The notes: generated from the sequence alone by a model not told the origin. Positions 33,725-42,043 are shown, counted from the first letter of the stretch. The stretch: 45,718 nt of DNA from DATDMG01 sp036518955 (GCA_036518955.1 DATDMG010000184.1:1-45718); one strand, 5' to 3'. Translations and numbers: made by a program.

Positions 33725-34000
33725 TCGGTACCAGAAGAGGGGCCCGGTGTAGTTGTCCAGGATCCCGAACGCGGTGATCTCCTTCTTGGTGCGGGTGCCG
33801 CCGGCGCCGTACCAGACCAGGTCGGGCCCGCTGCCTGTGCCGCCGCGTCGGTGGCGGTGACCGGGACGGCGTCTCGTCGGTGCCCAGCAGCGCGGACATC
33901 ATGTCCGCGGCCCGCTCGATCCCGATCACGTCTTGGGACGCCAGCCAGGTCGCGGCCGCCATGGCGCGCGGGCTGTAGCAGACCCGGGCCCGCCGCGCAC
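33725..34000 (-). mobile_element. IS66-family transposase remnant
   Basis: Two minus-strand pieces in different frames match the central part of an IS66 TnpC transposase. The first is VCYSPRAMAAATWLASQDVI, then GIERAADMMSALLGTDETP with the conserved acidic DE of the catalytic triad. The second is PDLVWYGAGGTRTKKEITAF, then GILDNYTGPLFW. N- and C-terminal parts, the tnpA/tnpB genes and terminal inverted repeats are absent. It marks an old insertion in the decay zone. The 320 nt between it and the hydrolase hold no gene I can support. Confidence 0.65.
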
Positions 34001-34060
34001 CCCGGCCGGCACGGCATCGGTCGCCCTGACGACGCGCACCCATGTGCCACAGTGGACGAC

Positions 34061-34414
34061 GTGAGCGACCTGGACGAGATCAGGAACCGCGTCAGCGCAC
34101 TGGAGGAGGAAGTTGCCAGGCTGCGTGAGGACGCTGCTGAGCAGCGGGAGGACGCCGCCGCTACCCGGACCCTCGCCGCCATGGCAGACCGGGAGGCCAG
34201 CGAGGTACGCGACGCCCTACGCGCGCACACACAACTCCTGAACGCCCTGAGAACGACGCAGGTCGAGCAGGCACAGGTACTGGGCACCTTGGTCGAGGGC
34301 CAGCACCGACAGGGCGAGGCACTGGCCGGCCTGGCGGCGGAGCGGGCACGGCAGGGCGACGCGCTGACCGAGATCACCTCCATGCTCCGACACCTTGTCG
34401 AGCGAGGCGAGTAG
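34061..34414 (+). CDS. Small coiled-coil protein
   Basis: This 117-residue, highly charged protein is almost entirely predicted helix: MSDLDEIRNRVSALEEEVAR, REDAAEQREDAAATRTLAAM, LRTTQVEQAQVLGTLVEGQH and LTEITSMLRHLVERGE. The heptad-like spacing of Leu/Val/Ala indicates a long coiled coil. I chose GTG 34061 because the upstream frame runs into IS66-remnant antisense sequence. The ribosome binding site is weak. Proteins of this type are frequent in actinobacteria and their function is not known to me. It appears intact despite decayed neighbours on both sides. Confidence 0.7.
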   Translation: MSDLDEIRNRVSALEEEVARLREDAAEQREDAAATRTLAAMADREASEVRDALRAHTQLLNALRTTQVEQAQVLGTLVEGQHRQGEALAGLAAERARQGDALTEITSMLRHLVERGE

Positions 34415-34452
34415 GGCGCACTTCACCGTGGTACCTCACGAGCCTCCGCCGA

Positions 34453-34815
34453 CTAACTCAATTCCTTTCGCCCCACCAGTTCTAGCTCAGCCATCAATGC
34501 ACTGAACGGAAATGGCTCATTCTGATCGTCCTCGGGAGCACCCTCAGGTCGCGTCCGGTGAGTCAACACCGTGCGCACTCCGTCCTCCTACGGGAGGTCG
34601 ACGCTCCGCCTGTAGGCGCCATTGCAGGCGAGCCCCCCGTTGAACCAGGGGACGACGATAACGGGCCGGCCGTAGCCCACACCCTCACGGACGAGTCCCA
34701 ACGCAAGCGTGTCGGTAATGCCCTGGACCAGTTTGTTGCCGGTATTGAAGGTGGCCGGGCCGCGACGAGAGCATCGGCTGGAGACGTTCACTTGAACGTT
34801 GCGTCGCCGACCTGA
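34453..34815 (-). pseudogene. Flavoprotein (PPC-decarboxylase-like) pseudogene
   Basis: The minus strand encodes a C-terminal ~110-residue part of a flavoprotein-family protein related to phosphopantothenoylcysteine decarboxylase. Segments are PADALVAA, then, after a 1-nt deletion in the run GCGGCCCGGCC, PATFNTGNKLVQGITDTLAL and YGRPVIVVPWFNGGLACNGA. YRRSVDLP is followed by an in-frame TAG, after which the same frame continues EDGVRTVLTHRTRPEGAPED to FSALMAELELVGRKELS and its natural stop at 34453. The N-terminal half is missing. One deletion and one nonsense codon make recent inactivation likely. Confidence 0.75.
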
Positions 34816-35046
34816 AAGTCCTGACATGCGGCCACAACCGGTCGCCCGGCCCAATCCGCGTCCACCCGCGGCATCGCCGTCGCGAGGCCTTGTCGGCGTC
34901 GCCCTCCTGCGGACCACCGGCAACCAGATGCTGCCGATGCCGTCGCTCACGCCGGTAGGAGTGAGGGTCGGACCATGGCCCTGCTGGCCTGGACCGAGCC
35001 CTTCTCGCCGTCGCCACACGCCCAAGCCCTTGCCAAGCCACCTGAC

Positions 35047-35065
35047 TTAGGACAGCCTAACCTTA
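35047..35065 (+). promoter_or_regulatory. DtxR/IdeR iron box upstream of ZIP permease
   Basis: TTAGGACAGCCTAACCTTA matches the 19-bp DtxR/IdeR consensus TTAGGTTAGSCTAACCTAA at 16 positions. It lies 29 nt before the ZIP gene start, where an Fe-bound repressor would block transcription. This predicts iron-repressed expression. Confidence 0.85.
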
Positions 35066-35094
35066 CTGGCGGGAGCGCGGCAAAGGGAGCAGCG

Positions 35095-36018
35095 ATGAGT
35101 CTGACGGACACAGTCCTGCTCGGATTCATCGCCGGGGTGACGATCCTTCTGGGGTTGCCGGTCGGTCGGATGAGTGGGCTGACCCCGGGCCTGCGGACCT
35201 TCCTCAACGCGCTGGCGGTGGGTGTCCTGGTCTTCCTGGTCTGGGATGTCCTGTCAGCCGCATGGGCACCGATCGACGAGGCGCTCAGGCAGGTCCACGA
35301 CAAGGGATCCGGTTGGCCCGACCTCGCCGGCTACGGCGCCCTGTTCGCCGGCGGTCTGACTGTCGGCCTCGTCGGCTTGGTGGCGTACGAGCGGACCAGC
35401 AAGCGGGTGGCCACCTCCGCGAGGAACGCCCGAACCGGACGCCCGATCGGTCCCGGCGCGATGTCGATCGAGGAACTCCCCGGGTCGTCACGTACGGCGC
35501 TCTGGTCGGACGCGCGTCGGCTGGCCGTCCTGATCGCGGTGGGGATCGGCGTCCACAACCTGGCCGAAGGCTTGGCGATCGGGCAGTCGGCAGCCGGCGG
35601 CGAGATCGGACTGGCAACGCTGCTGGTCATCGGCTTCGGGCTCCACAACGCCACCGAGGGCTTCGGGATCGTTGCTCCGCTGGCGGGCGCCGACGCGGCG
35701 GCGCCGGCGGGCAGGGGGCACGACACCCAGGCGGCGCAGGCGGAGGACCGGCGCCCGAGCTGGCCGTTCCTGCTCGGCCTGGGGGCGATCGGCGGCGCCC
35801 CCACGTTCCTGGGCACTGTCCTGGGCTACTGGTGGCACAACGAGGCCCTGAGCGTCGCGTTCCTCGCGCTGGCGGCGGGCTCGATCCTCTACGTCGTGCT
35901 GCAGCTCGTGGGGGTGGCAGCGCGGGCGCGGCGCACCGATCTGCTGGCGTACGGCGTCCTGATCGGCATCCTGGCCGGCTTCGCGACGGACGCGATCGTG
36001 ACGGCGGCCGGCGTGTAG
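35095..36018 (+). CDS. ZIP-family divalent metal transporter
   Basis: This 307-residue inner-membrane permease has about eight transmembrane helices. The metal-binding helix IV signature AVGIGVHNLAEGLAIGQSAA (HNxxEG) and helix V LVIGFGLHNATEGFGIVAPL (HNxTEG) are both present, the hallmark of ZIP proteins. A variable, charged loop (RTGRPIGPGAMSIEELPGSS) precedes helix IV. ATG 35095 is placed by the membrane start LLGFIAGVTILLGLPVGRM and by the iron box 29 nt upstream. Because of that box it probably imports Fe2+ (possibly Mn or Zn) under iron limitation. It stands alone between a pseudogene and a 563-nt gap. Confidence 0.92.
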   Translation: MSLTDTVLLGFIAGVTILLGLPVGRMSGLTPGLRTFLNALAVGVLVFLVWDVLSAAWAPIDEALRQVHDKGSGWPDLAGYGALFAGGLTVGLVGLVAYERTSKRVATSARNARTGRPIGPGAMSIEELPGSSRTALWSDARRLAVLIAVGIGVHNLAEGLAIGQSAAGGEIGLATLLVIGFGLHNATEGFGIVAPLAGADAAAPAGRGHDTQAAQAEDRRPSWPFLLGLGAIGGAPTFLGTVLGYWWHNEALSVAFLALAAGSILYVVLQLVGVAARARRTDLLAYGVLIGILAGFATDAIVTAAGV

Positions 36019-36581
36019 GTGGCCGCCACCGGCAGACCGGGATCCTGGCGACGGGCTGCGGGTTGGCCAACGTGTTGCCTGCCGTCCCGCAGGATGGTGC
36101 CGGCTTGCTGGTGGGCTCCTGCGCAATCCGTTGCAGCGGTGGGGACTTGGCCACGGCGGCGTAGCTGACGGTACATTGACGACAGATTTACCCAGGCGTT
36201 ACCTGTGACCCACATCACACTGATCCACGGACAAGCCCGCCAGCGCCGAGGACCGGAACGACCTGACGGTCGGAAAAGTTACGCAGCACAGCATCATCAT
36301 CCGGTCCAGTTCCGAGCCAAGCTCTCGCGCCGCCGACCGCCGCCACGCAGACTTGACGCGGGACTGAGACGGCGCTAACGCCGCCCCTCCCCACCGCGCT
36401 CCCGGATCCTGCGTCGCCCCTGGGTCGACCTAGCGGATATTCCCGTATCGAGGCAAGTCCCAATTCTGGAAGTTTGCTGGGAGTGGCCGAGGACGCGCGC
36501 AGAACGGGCCGTTCGGGCCACATCGACGTGTGCAGAATGGAAACCGCGCGATCCTTGATCAGTGAAGGGAGCCACGGGGGC
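36019..36581. other. 563-nt gap with orphan Crp site
   Basis: No credible gene is seen between the ZIP and VIT1-type genes. The main landmark is a perfect Crp-type site (listed separately) about 360 nt before the next start. GC-rich sequence with several short dyads follows it, for example CCGGAACGACCTGACGGTCGG near 36251. The arrangement looks like a leader whose gene has been lost, or a long 5' region of the VIT1-type gene. Confidence 0.45.
36204..36219. promoter_or_regulatory. Crp-type binding site
   Basis: TGTGACCCACATCACA fits the Crp half-site rule TGTGA-N6-TCACA without mismatch. It is 186 nt after the ZIP stop and 363 nt before the VIT1-type start, unusually far from any gene. Confidence 0.6.
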
Positions 36582-37913
36582 GTGGGCGTTTCAAGTACTG
36601 CAGAGTTGAATGCGGCGGCCAGGAAATGGCGGGATCTCCTTGCTCACGAGCGCGAGGCAGCCGCGCTCTACGACGGTCTGGCCGCGTCGGAGAGCGGCGA
36701 ACGGGCCGACATTCTGCGGCACCTGGCGACGGTGGAGCGTCGCCACGCGGCGCACTGGGAGTCCCGGCTGCGGGAAGCCGGACTGCCGGTCCCTCCCGCC
36801 GGTCCGATCGGCTTCGCCACCCGGCTGCTCACCGCGACCGCGCAGCGGGTCAGCCTTAACGCCGTCCTACCGCTCATCGAGCGGGCGGAACTGGGCGACG
36901 CCGGTATCTACGACGCCGACCCGGACGCCGCGCCGGGGATGGCCGAGGACGAGCGCGGGCATGCCAGGGTGCTGGCGTTGCTGCGATCGGTCCCGTCCGT
37001 CGATGACGCGGCAGCCGGTCTCGACGCGAGGCCGGCGATCGGCTCGCGGGCAGCCATCGATCGGAGGGCGGATTCCGGCGAGACGGCGCAACCGCAGGCC
37101 ACCCTCACGGCGCAGCCGCAAGCCACCCTCACGGCGCAGCCACAGGCCACCCTCACGGCGCAACCGGTCGCGGTGTCGGGGGCTGAGCCGTGGGCTGAAG
37201 CGGAGGAGGCGATCGCCGGGCGCGAGCGCGACCATCGCGGTGACCGGTCCGGAGCGGTGCGCGCGGGAGTGTTCGGCATCAGCGACGGGCTGGTTTCCAA
37301 CGCGGCGTTGGTGATGGGGTTCGCCGGCTCCGGAGCCAACGGGTCGACCGTCCTGCTGGCCGGGGTGGCCGGCCTGTTGGCGGGTTCGTTCTCGATGGCA
37401 GCCGGGGAGTACGTGTCGATGTCGGCCCAGCGTGAACTCTACGAGCGGGAGGTAGCCCTCGAGGCCGCCGAGCTGCGCGACCACCCGGAGCAGGAGCTCG
37501 AAGAACTCGTCCGGCTCTACCGGGCCAAGGGATTGTCCGCCGAGACGGCTCGGGAGGTCGCAGAGCAGATCATCCAGAACCACGAGGTCGCGCTGGACAC
37601 GCTGGCCAGGGAGGAACTCGGGCTCGACCCGGACGCCCTCGGCTCGCCGTGGGCGGCCGCCGCTTCCAGCATGATCACCTTTGCGTTGGGCGCTCTGGTC
37701 GTGGTTCTCCCCTACCTCTTCACCGACGGCGTCCCGGCGCTGGTGGCCGCGCTCGGGCTGTCCTTGCTGGCGATGGCTGCGGTCGGTGCCGTGCTCGGAA
37801 TCGCCACCGGTCGTTCGCCGCGCCTATCGGTGGTCCGGCAGACCCTGACCGGGTTCCTCGCCTGCTCCGTCACGTTCGGGGTGGGCCAGGTCATCGGGGT
37901 CCAGCTGGGCTGA
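36582..37913 (+). CDS. VIT1/CCC1-family transporter with N-terminal ferritin-like domain
   Basis: This 443-residue two-part protein has at residues ~1-160 a ferritin-like four-helix domain (HEREAAALYDGLAASESGER, HLATVERRHAAHWESRL, MAEDERGHARVLALL) with the Glu/His pattern of a di-metal site. A linker follows with three perfect AQPQATLT repeats. The C-terminal half is a VIT1/CCC1 membrane domain (AGVFGISDGLVSNAALVMGF, SFSMAAGEYVSMSAQRELYE, then PWAAAASSMITFALGALVVV). Such proteins export or sequester Fe2+/Mn2+; the ferritin-like part may bind or oxidise the metal first. GTG 36582 has AAGGGA upstream; ATG 36537 is an alternative. Its end overlaps the convergent FMN reductase by 23 nt. Confidence 0.88.
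   Translation: MGVSSTAELNAAARKWRDLLAHEREAAALYDGLAASESGERADILRHLATVERRHAAHWESRLREAGLPVPPAGPIGFATRLLTATAQRVSLNAVLPLIERAELGDAGIYDADPDAAPGMAEDERGHARVLALLRSVPSVDDAAAGLDARPAIGSRAAIDRRADSGETAQPQATLTAQPQATLTAQPQATLTAQPVAVSGAEPWAEAEEAIAGRERDHRGDRSGAVRAGVFGISDGLVSNAALVMGFAGSGANGSTVLLAGVAGLLAGSFSMAAGEYVSMSAQRELYEREVALEAAELRDHPEQELEELVRLYRAKGLSAETAREVAEQIIQNHEVALDTLAREELGLDPDALGSPWAAAASSMITFALGALVVVLPYLFTDGVPALVAALGLSLLAMAAVGAVLGIATGRSPRLSVVRQTLTGFLACSVTFGVGQVIGVQLG
37086..37157. repeat. Three 24-bp tandem repeats in the VIT1-type gene
   Basis: Three units beginning GCGCAACCG/GCGCAGCC(G/A) and ending GCCACCCTCACG encode AQPQATLT three times, followed by a partial fourth unit. Only third-position changes separate the copies, so the linker length may vary between strains by slippage. 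Confidence 0.9.
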
Positions 37914-38457
37914 GCGGCGGCGCGACGGCACGGACCGCCGGCGAGCCCCGACCGGCGTCCGCGGATTCCAGTGCGGCGCTGAAGACCTCGGTGCACGCTC
38001 GCAGGGACCGCGTTCCTCCGGGCAGTGCGGACCCGTGCGCGAAGTAGCCAGGCACGATGTGGGCGGCACCCATCGCGCTGAGCACGGGCCGCAGCGTGTA
38101 GTCGATGGCCAGCAGGTGGGCCGGGCTGCCCCCGGTGGCGACGGGCAGCACCACCTTGCCGGCCAGGGCCCGCTCCGGGAGGACGTCGAGCAGGACCTTC
38201 AGCAGGCCGGAGTAGGCCGCCTTGTAGATCGGCGTGCCGATCACGATTCCCGCGGCATCCGCGACCAGCTCGACCGCCGCGGCGAGCGCAGGATCGGAGC
38301 TGTCCGCGGCGAGCAGCGCTCTGGCGGGCAGGTCCCGCACCGCCAGGGCGGACACGTCGTGACCGAGCTCCGCGAGCTGCTGGTCGACCTGCTGCAGCAC
38401 CACAGCGGTCCTGGAGGCCGGCGCGGGGCTGGCGTACACGGACAGGACGGTGGCCAC
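37891..38457 (-). CDS. NADPH-dependent FMN reductase (SsuE/MsuE type)
   Basis: This 188-residue flavodoxin-fold reductase contains MATVLSVYASPAPASRTAVV (phosphate-binding loop region), the signature AAGIVIGTPIYKAAYSGLLK and VVLPVATGGSPAHLLAIDYT. These are typical of SsuE-type FMN reductases that supply reduced flavin to monooxygenases or reduce ferric complexes. It is the third gene of the efeUO-efeB unit (45 nt after efeB), so supply of reduced flavin for ferric iron release fits the context; no sulfonate monooxygenase is nearby. Its C-terminal coding end overlaps the convergent VIT1-type gene. Confidence 0.88.
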   Translation of the reverse strand: MATVLSVYASPAPASRTAVVLQQVDQQLAELGHDVSALAVRDLPARALLAADSSDPALAAAVELVADAAGIVIGTPIYKAAYSGLLKVLLDVLPERALAGKVVLPVATGGSPAHLLAIDYTLRPVLSAMGAAHIVPGYFAHGSALPGGTRSLRACTEVFSAALESADAGRGSPAVRAVAPPLSPAGPR

Positions 38458-38502
38458 GAGCGATCGCCTCTCTTCCGGGCAGAAGGGTGGTGAGCGTTCC
38501 GG

Positions 38503-39738
38503 TCAGGTCAGCAGCGCCCGAGCGAACCAGTCGCTGCCGTCCCGGACTCCGGGGACGGCGTAGAAGTAGCCGCCGCCGGTCGGGCTGATGTAGTCGACCA
38601 GCGGTTCGTCGATCAGGCGGGTCTGGGTCGCCTCGAACTGGCGCTCGAGGTCCTGCTGGTACGCGGCGAAGATCAGGCCCATGTCGAGATTGCCGTTGGT
38701 GTCCATCCCGCGGTCGTAGTTGTAGCCGCGGCGCAGCAGGCGGCTGGCATCGGTCTGGGTGGTGCGCGGGTTGGCCAGCCGGATGTGGGCGTCCACGGGG
38801 ATGACGGCGCCGTCCTTGTCGGCCGCGTAGTTCGGGGTGTCGGTCTCGTGGACCCCGTCCAGCGGGGCACCGGTCTCCCGGCTGCGGCCGAACATCTTCT
38901 CCTGCTCGCTGAGCGAGACCCGGTCCCAGAACTCGACGAGCATCCGGATGATCCTGATGACCTGGTAGCTGCCGCCGCTCGCCCAGGCCGGCTCGTGCCC
39001 GCCGGTGGGCACCCAGATCAGCCGGTCGGTCTCGCGGGCGTCGGTGACGTCGGGGTTGGAGATGCCGTCCTTGAAGCCCATCAGGTTGCGTTGGGCTCCC
39101 GTGGGTCGTGACGGGTTCTGGAACCCGTCGATGCGCCAGCGGACCTGCATGCCGCCTCGAGTGTGCCGGGCGATGTCCCGTAGGGCGTGCAGCACCGTGT
39201 CGGTGTGGTTGGCGCAGAGCTGCAGGCTGAGGTCGCCGTGGCAGTGCGCCGGGTCGAGATTGTCGTTCGGGAACGTGCGCATCGCGGTGAGCTTGGCCGG
39301 CTTCTTGGCAGCGAGGCCGTAGCGGTCGTCGAACAGTGACGCCCCGATCCCCAGGGTGACGGTGAGCGCGTCGGCCGGCACGGTGGTGCCGAGAATGCCG
39401 GAGTCCGCCGGCGGGGCACCTACCCCGGCATCGGCCGGGGTGCCCCCGGCCACCAGGGCCCGTGCCCGGTCGGTGATGGTCCGCAGCAGCGTGGTCAGCT
39501 CGGCCCGGTCGGCGGCGGTCACGTCGAAGGACGCGAACACCGCATGGGTCTGCGGCGGGGTGAGGATGCCGGCCTGATGCGGACCGTGGAACGCGACCGC
39601 CTGGTCGTCGGCGGCAGGGGCTGCGTCCGACCGGGTGGACGCCGAGACGGTCGCGGCGACTGCCCCGGCCGCGGCGATGCCGGCGGCGCCCATCAGCACG
39701 GACCGGCGTTCCAGGAGGTGGCTGGCTGCGGTGGGCAC
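38503..39738 (-). CDS. efeB: DyP-type heme peroxidase EfeB, Tat-exported
   Basis: This 411-residue dye-decolorising peroxidase is exported by the Tat system: the N-terminus has SHLLERRSVLMGAAGIAAAG with the twin arginine and a hydrophobic core. The catalytic motif GFKDGISNPDVTD holds the distal Asp (GxxDG), and the proximal heme His is in IPVDAHIRLANPRTTQ. The C-terminal GGGYFYAVPGVRDG is also typical of EfeB. In the EfeUOB system it acts outside the membrane, oxidising Fe2+ or helping extract iron from heme. It starts at GTG 39738 behind AGGAGAACC and lies 95 nt after the EfeU-EfeO fusion gene. Confidence 0.95.
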   Translation of the reverse strand: MPTAASHLLERRSVLMGAAGIAAAGAVAATVSASTRSDAAPAADDQAVAFHGPHQAGILTPPQTHAVFASFDVTAADRAELTTLLRTITDRARALVAGGTPADAGVGAPPADSGILGTTVPADALTVTLGIGASLFDDRYGLAAKKPAKLTAMRTFPNDNLDPAHCHGDLSLQLCANHTDTVLHALRDIARHTRGGMQVRWRIDGFQNPSRPTGAQRNLMGFKDGISNPDVTDARETDRLIWVPTGGHEPAWASGGSYQVIRIIRMLVEFWDRVSLSEQEKMFGRSRETGAPLDGVHETDTPNYAADKDGAVIPVDAHIRLANPRTTQTDASRLLRRGYNYDRGMDTNGNLDMGLIFAAYQQDLERQFEATQTRLIDEPLVDYISPTGGGYFYAVPGVRDGSDWFARALLT

Positions 39739-39833
39739 GACGGGTTCTCCTGTCTGTCCTGGGGTGAGGAGGCAGCGGGCGTCGGCCCGCGTCGGGCGCA
39801 GCCCGCGAGGCGGGCCGGCATTGCGGCTACGAC

Positions 39834-41918
39834 TCAGCGGCTGGCGCGGATCTCCAGCACGTCAGGGACGGGAGCCAGGTACTCCAGCAACTGGCCGAGC
39901 GTGGCGTTGAGGGCCTGGCGGGACGCCGCGGCGAGCTGGGCCGGCGGTGTCCAGGCACCATCCGGATGACGCGCCGCCGCCAACTGCCGGTCGAGGCGGT
40001 CCAGCCACCCGTCGATGCGGGCCAACGCCTGCGGGTCCCGTGTGACCAGCAAGGGCCGCAGGACGGCGAGGACGGCGCGGGTGCCCTCCAGGTTCGCCTG
40101 CGCGGTGGCCAGGTTGGTGCCGCTGCCCTGGTCGGTGGCACCGGTGAGCTCGAACTGCAGGGTGTTCTCGAGGATCTCGTGGGCGCGCAGCGGCAGGTCG
40201 CCCGGGTCGGTCTCCTGCGTCGGGAACGCCTGCTGGAGCCCGTGGACGTCGGCAGCGAGCCGGTCGGCGACCGTCTTGAGGGAGGCGGCCGACTCCCCGT
40301 GCCACAGTCCGTGCTCCAGCCGGAGGAAGCCGGTGAAGTCCGGGTCGCTCACGCCGCCCGGCAGCCCGTCCGGGCGCCTGTCGATCTTGCCGTCGAACGC
40401 TCCGAAGGTGCCGTACGCGGCCCCCAGCCTGGCGTAGGCCAGGTGCGCCGGCAGCCACGCCGTCCGAGCCCCGGCCAGGTCACCGGAGGCCACCAGGGCG
40501 GCGAGGCCGTCGGTCTTGGCGGTCAGCTCCGCCAGCCCGGCCGTGATTGTCCGCCGGTACTCGGCGACCGGCCCGGAGAGGTCCTGCGCCACGACCGGGG
40601 CGACGGCCGCCACCGCGTGGCCGGTGCCGCCGTGCACGGTGACCACGGGCGAGGAACCGCGGCTGGCGCCGTGCACGCACGTCAACGCGTACGTGCCGGA
40701 GCCGAGGGTGGCGACGATCGGCCGGGTGGTGCCAGGGGCCAGCCCCTCGACCTCCCCGTGCACCGCACCGCTGGCCGCGTCGACCAGGTACACCTCGAGG
40801 ATGTCCGAACCGGTGTTGCGCAGCGCGATGCTCTGCTGACCCGCGCGCAGGTCGGCCAAACCGCCGCCGCAGCCGGTGACGGACACGTTGACCTCCGCCG
40901 ACGCGCTGCGCGCCGGCCCCATCATCCAGATCGCGCCGCCGGCACCCACCGCCGGGACGGCGACCACGGCGGCCGGCAGCAGCCACGGTCGCTTCCGCGC
41001 CGTCGGTCCGGCGGGCCCGACGCCAGCCTTCCCGCTCGTCGCGGCGGGCGGGGTCGCGGCGGGCGGGGTCGGCGTCCCGGCGGTGACCGGTTGCCGGGCC
41101 GTGGCCCGCAGGCCGCGCACGAACAGCGTCATCACCACGCCCAGGTACGCCGCGTAGGCGGCCACCTGCAGCCACGTCATCGCCGGGGTGAGGTTGAAGG
41201 TGCCCTGCAGCAACGCCGCGTACCAGCTGCCCGGGTTCACCGCGGAGGAAACGTCGAACGCATAGCGCGCCGCGCCGGGCAGGGCACCGCCCTCCTGCAG
41301 ATCCCGGAACCCGTAACCGAGCACCCCCGCGGCAATCACGATCAAGGCGCCACCGGTGACCCCGAACACCCTGGACAGGTTCAGCCGCAGCACCCGCCGG
41401 TACAGGCCCCAGCACAGCCCGGCCGCGATCGCCAGGCCGATCGCGGCGCCCAGCAGCGGCCCCACCGAACTGTGCGCCGCCTGCGCGGTCGTCCAGAGGA
41501 ACAGGGCCGTCTCCAGCCCTTCCCTGGCCACCGCCAGGAACGCCACGGACAGCAGCATCCCACCGCCACCATCCAGGGCCAGCGCCTCGGTGACCTTCGT
41601 GCGCAGCTCGCCGGACAGGTTGCGGGCCGAACGGCGCATCCAGAACACCATCGCCGTGACGAAGCCCACGGCGATGATGCTCAGCGTCCCACCGAACACC
41701 TCCTGCGCTCGGGGCGGCAGCCCCGCGGCCGTGAAGGTCAGGACGGCGCCGACGCTGAGACTCAGCGCGACCGCCGCCAGCACGCCGGCCCACACGACTC
41801 TCGCCCGGTCCCGCTGGTTCGCCTTGACCAGGGCCGCGATCAGGATGGACACGATCAGCCCGCCCTCGAGCCCTTCGCGCAGGCCGATCAGCAAGCTGGG
41901 CAGCACACTGTCCCCCAT
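39834..41918 (-). CDS. efeUO: EfeU-EfeO fusion: FTR1 iron permease joined to imelysin-like lipoprotein domain
   Basis: This 694-residue fusion has an FTR1/EfeU domain at residues ~1-285 with seven hydrophobic helices and both Fe-translocation motifs, REGLE at 14-18 and REGLE at 132-136. After a Pro/Thr/Ala linker and one more membrane segment (RKRPWLLPAAVVAVPAVGAG), the exported part carries a cupredoxin-like domain (ACGGGLADLRAGQQ-like, GTYALTCVHGASRG) and a C-terminal EfeO/imelysin M75 domain (AWLPAHLAYARLGAAYGTFG, FLRLEHGLWHGES, LRAHEILENTLQFELTG). It should import Fe with EfeB. ATG 41918 follows GGGGAG. Two tandem iron boxes precede it. EfeU and EfeO are separate genes in enterobacteria. 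Confidence 0.94.
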   Translation of the reverse strand: MGDSVLPSLLIGLREGLEGGLIVSILIAALVKANQRDRARVVWAGVLAAVALSLSVGAVLTFTAAGLPPRAQEVFGGTLSIIAVGFVTAMVFWMRRSARNLSGELRTKVTEALALDGGGGMLLSVAFLAVAREGLETALFLWTTAQAAHSSVGPLLGAAIGLAIAAGLCWGLYRRVLRLNLSRVFGVTGGALIVIAAGVLGYGFRDLQEGGALPGAARYAFDVSSAVNPGSWYAALLQGTFNLTPAMTWLQVAAYAAYLGVVMTLFVRGLRATARQPVTAGTPTPPAATPPAATSGKAGVGPAGPTARKRPWLLPAAVVAVPAVGAGGAIWMMGPARSASAEVNVSVTGCGGGLADLRAGQQSIALRNTGSDILEVYLVDAASGAVHGEVEGLAPGTTRPIVATLGSGTYALTCVHGASRGSSPVVTVHGGTGHAVAAVAPVVAQDLSGPVAEYRRTITAGLAELTAKTDGLAALVASGDLAGARTAWLPAHLAYARLGAAYGTFGAFDGKIDRRPDGLPGGVSDPDFTGFLRLEHGLWHGESAASLKTVADRLAADVHGLQQAFPTQETDPGDLPLRAHEILENTLQFELTGATDQGSGTNLATAQANLEGTRAVLAVLRPLLVTRDPQALARIDGWLDRLDRQLAAARHPDGAWTPPAQLAAASRQALNATLGQLLEYLAPVPDVLEIRASR

Positions 41919-41929
41919 GAGAACTCCCC

Positions 41930-41948
41930 TGAGGTAAGGCAAACCTTA
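41930..41948 (-). promoter_or_regulatory. DtxR/IdeR iron box, proximal, efeUO
   Basis: Read on the minus strand, TAAGGTTTGCCTTACCTCA matches the DtxR/IdeR consensus at about 14 of 19 positions and lies 12 nt before the efeUO start. It is one base away from a second, better box, suggesting two repressor dimers on this promoter. Confidence 0.7.
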
Positions 41949-41949
41949 T

Positions 41950-41968
41950 TTAGGAAAGGCTAGCCTAA
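41950..41968 (-). promoter_or_regulatory. DtxR/IdeR iron box, distal, efeUO
   Basis: TTAGGCTAGCCTTTCCTAA on the minus strand matches the consensus at 16 of 19 positions, with both outer TTAGG/CCTAA half-sites intact. With the proximal box it predicts tight repression of efeUO-efeB by iron. Confidence 0.82.
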
Positions 41969-42043
41969 ATTATGCCCACGGTGGTGCACAAGGCGAGGCG
42001 ATCACCTCGCGGATCACATCCCGGATGAACTCCGCGTCACCCC

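Noticed and set aside
33463..34043. Intact transposase gene
   Set aside because: IS66-type segments are in different frames and lack both ends; no terminal inverted repeats or target duplication were found.
37086..37157. CRISPR-like or regulatory repeat
   Set aside because: The units are in frame, encode AQPQATLT repeats and lie within a gene.
39966..41963. 665-codon plus-strand open frame opposite efeUO
   Set aside because: The translation is Arg/Gly/Gln-rich without structure, and the minus strand carries complete EfeU and EfeO motifs and iron boxes.
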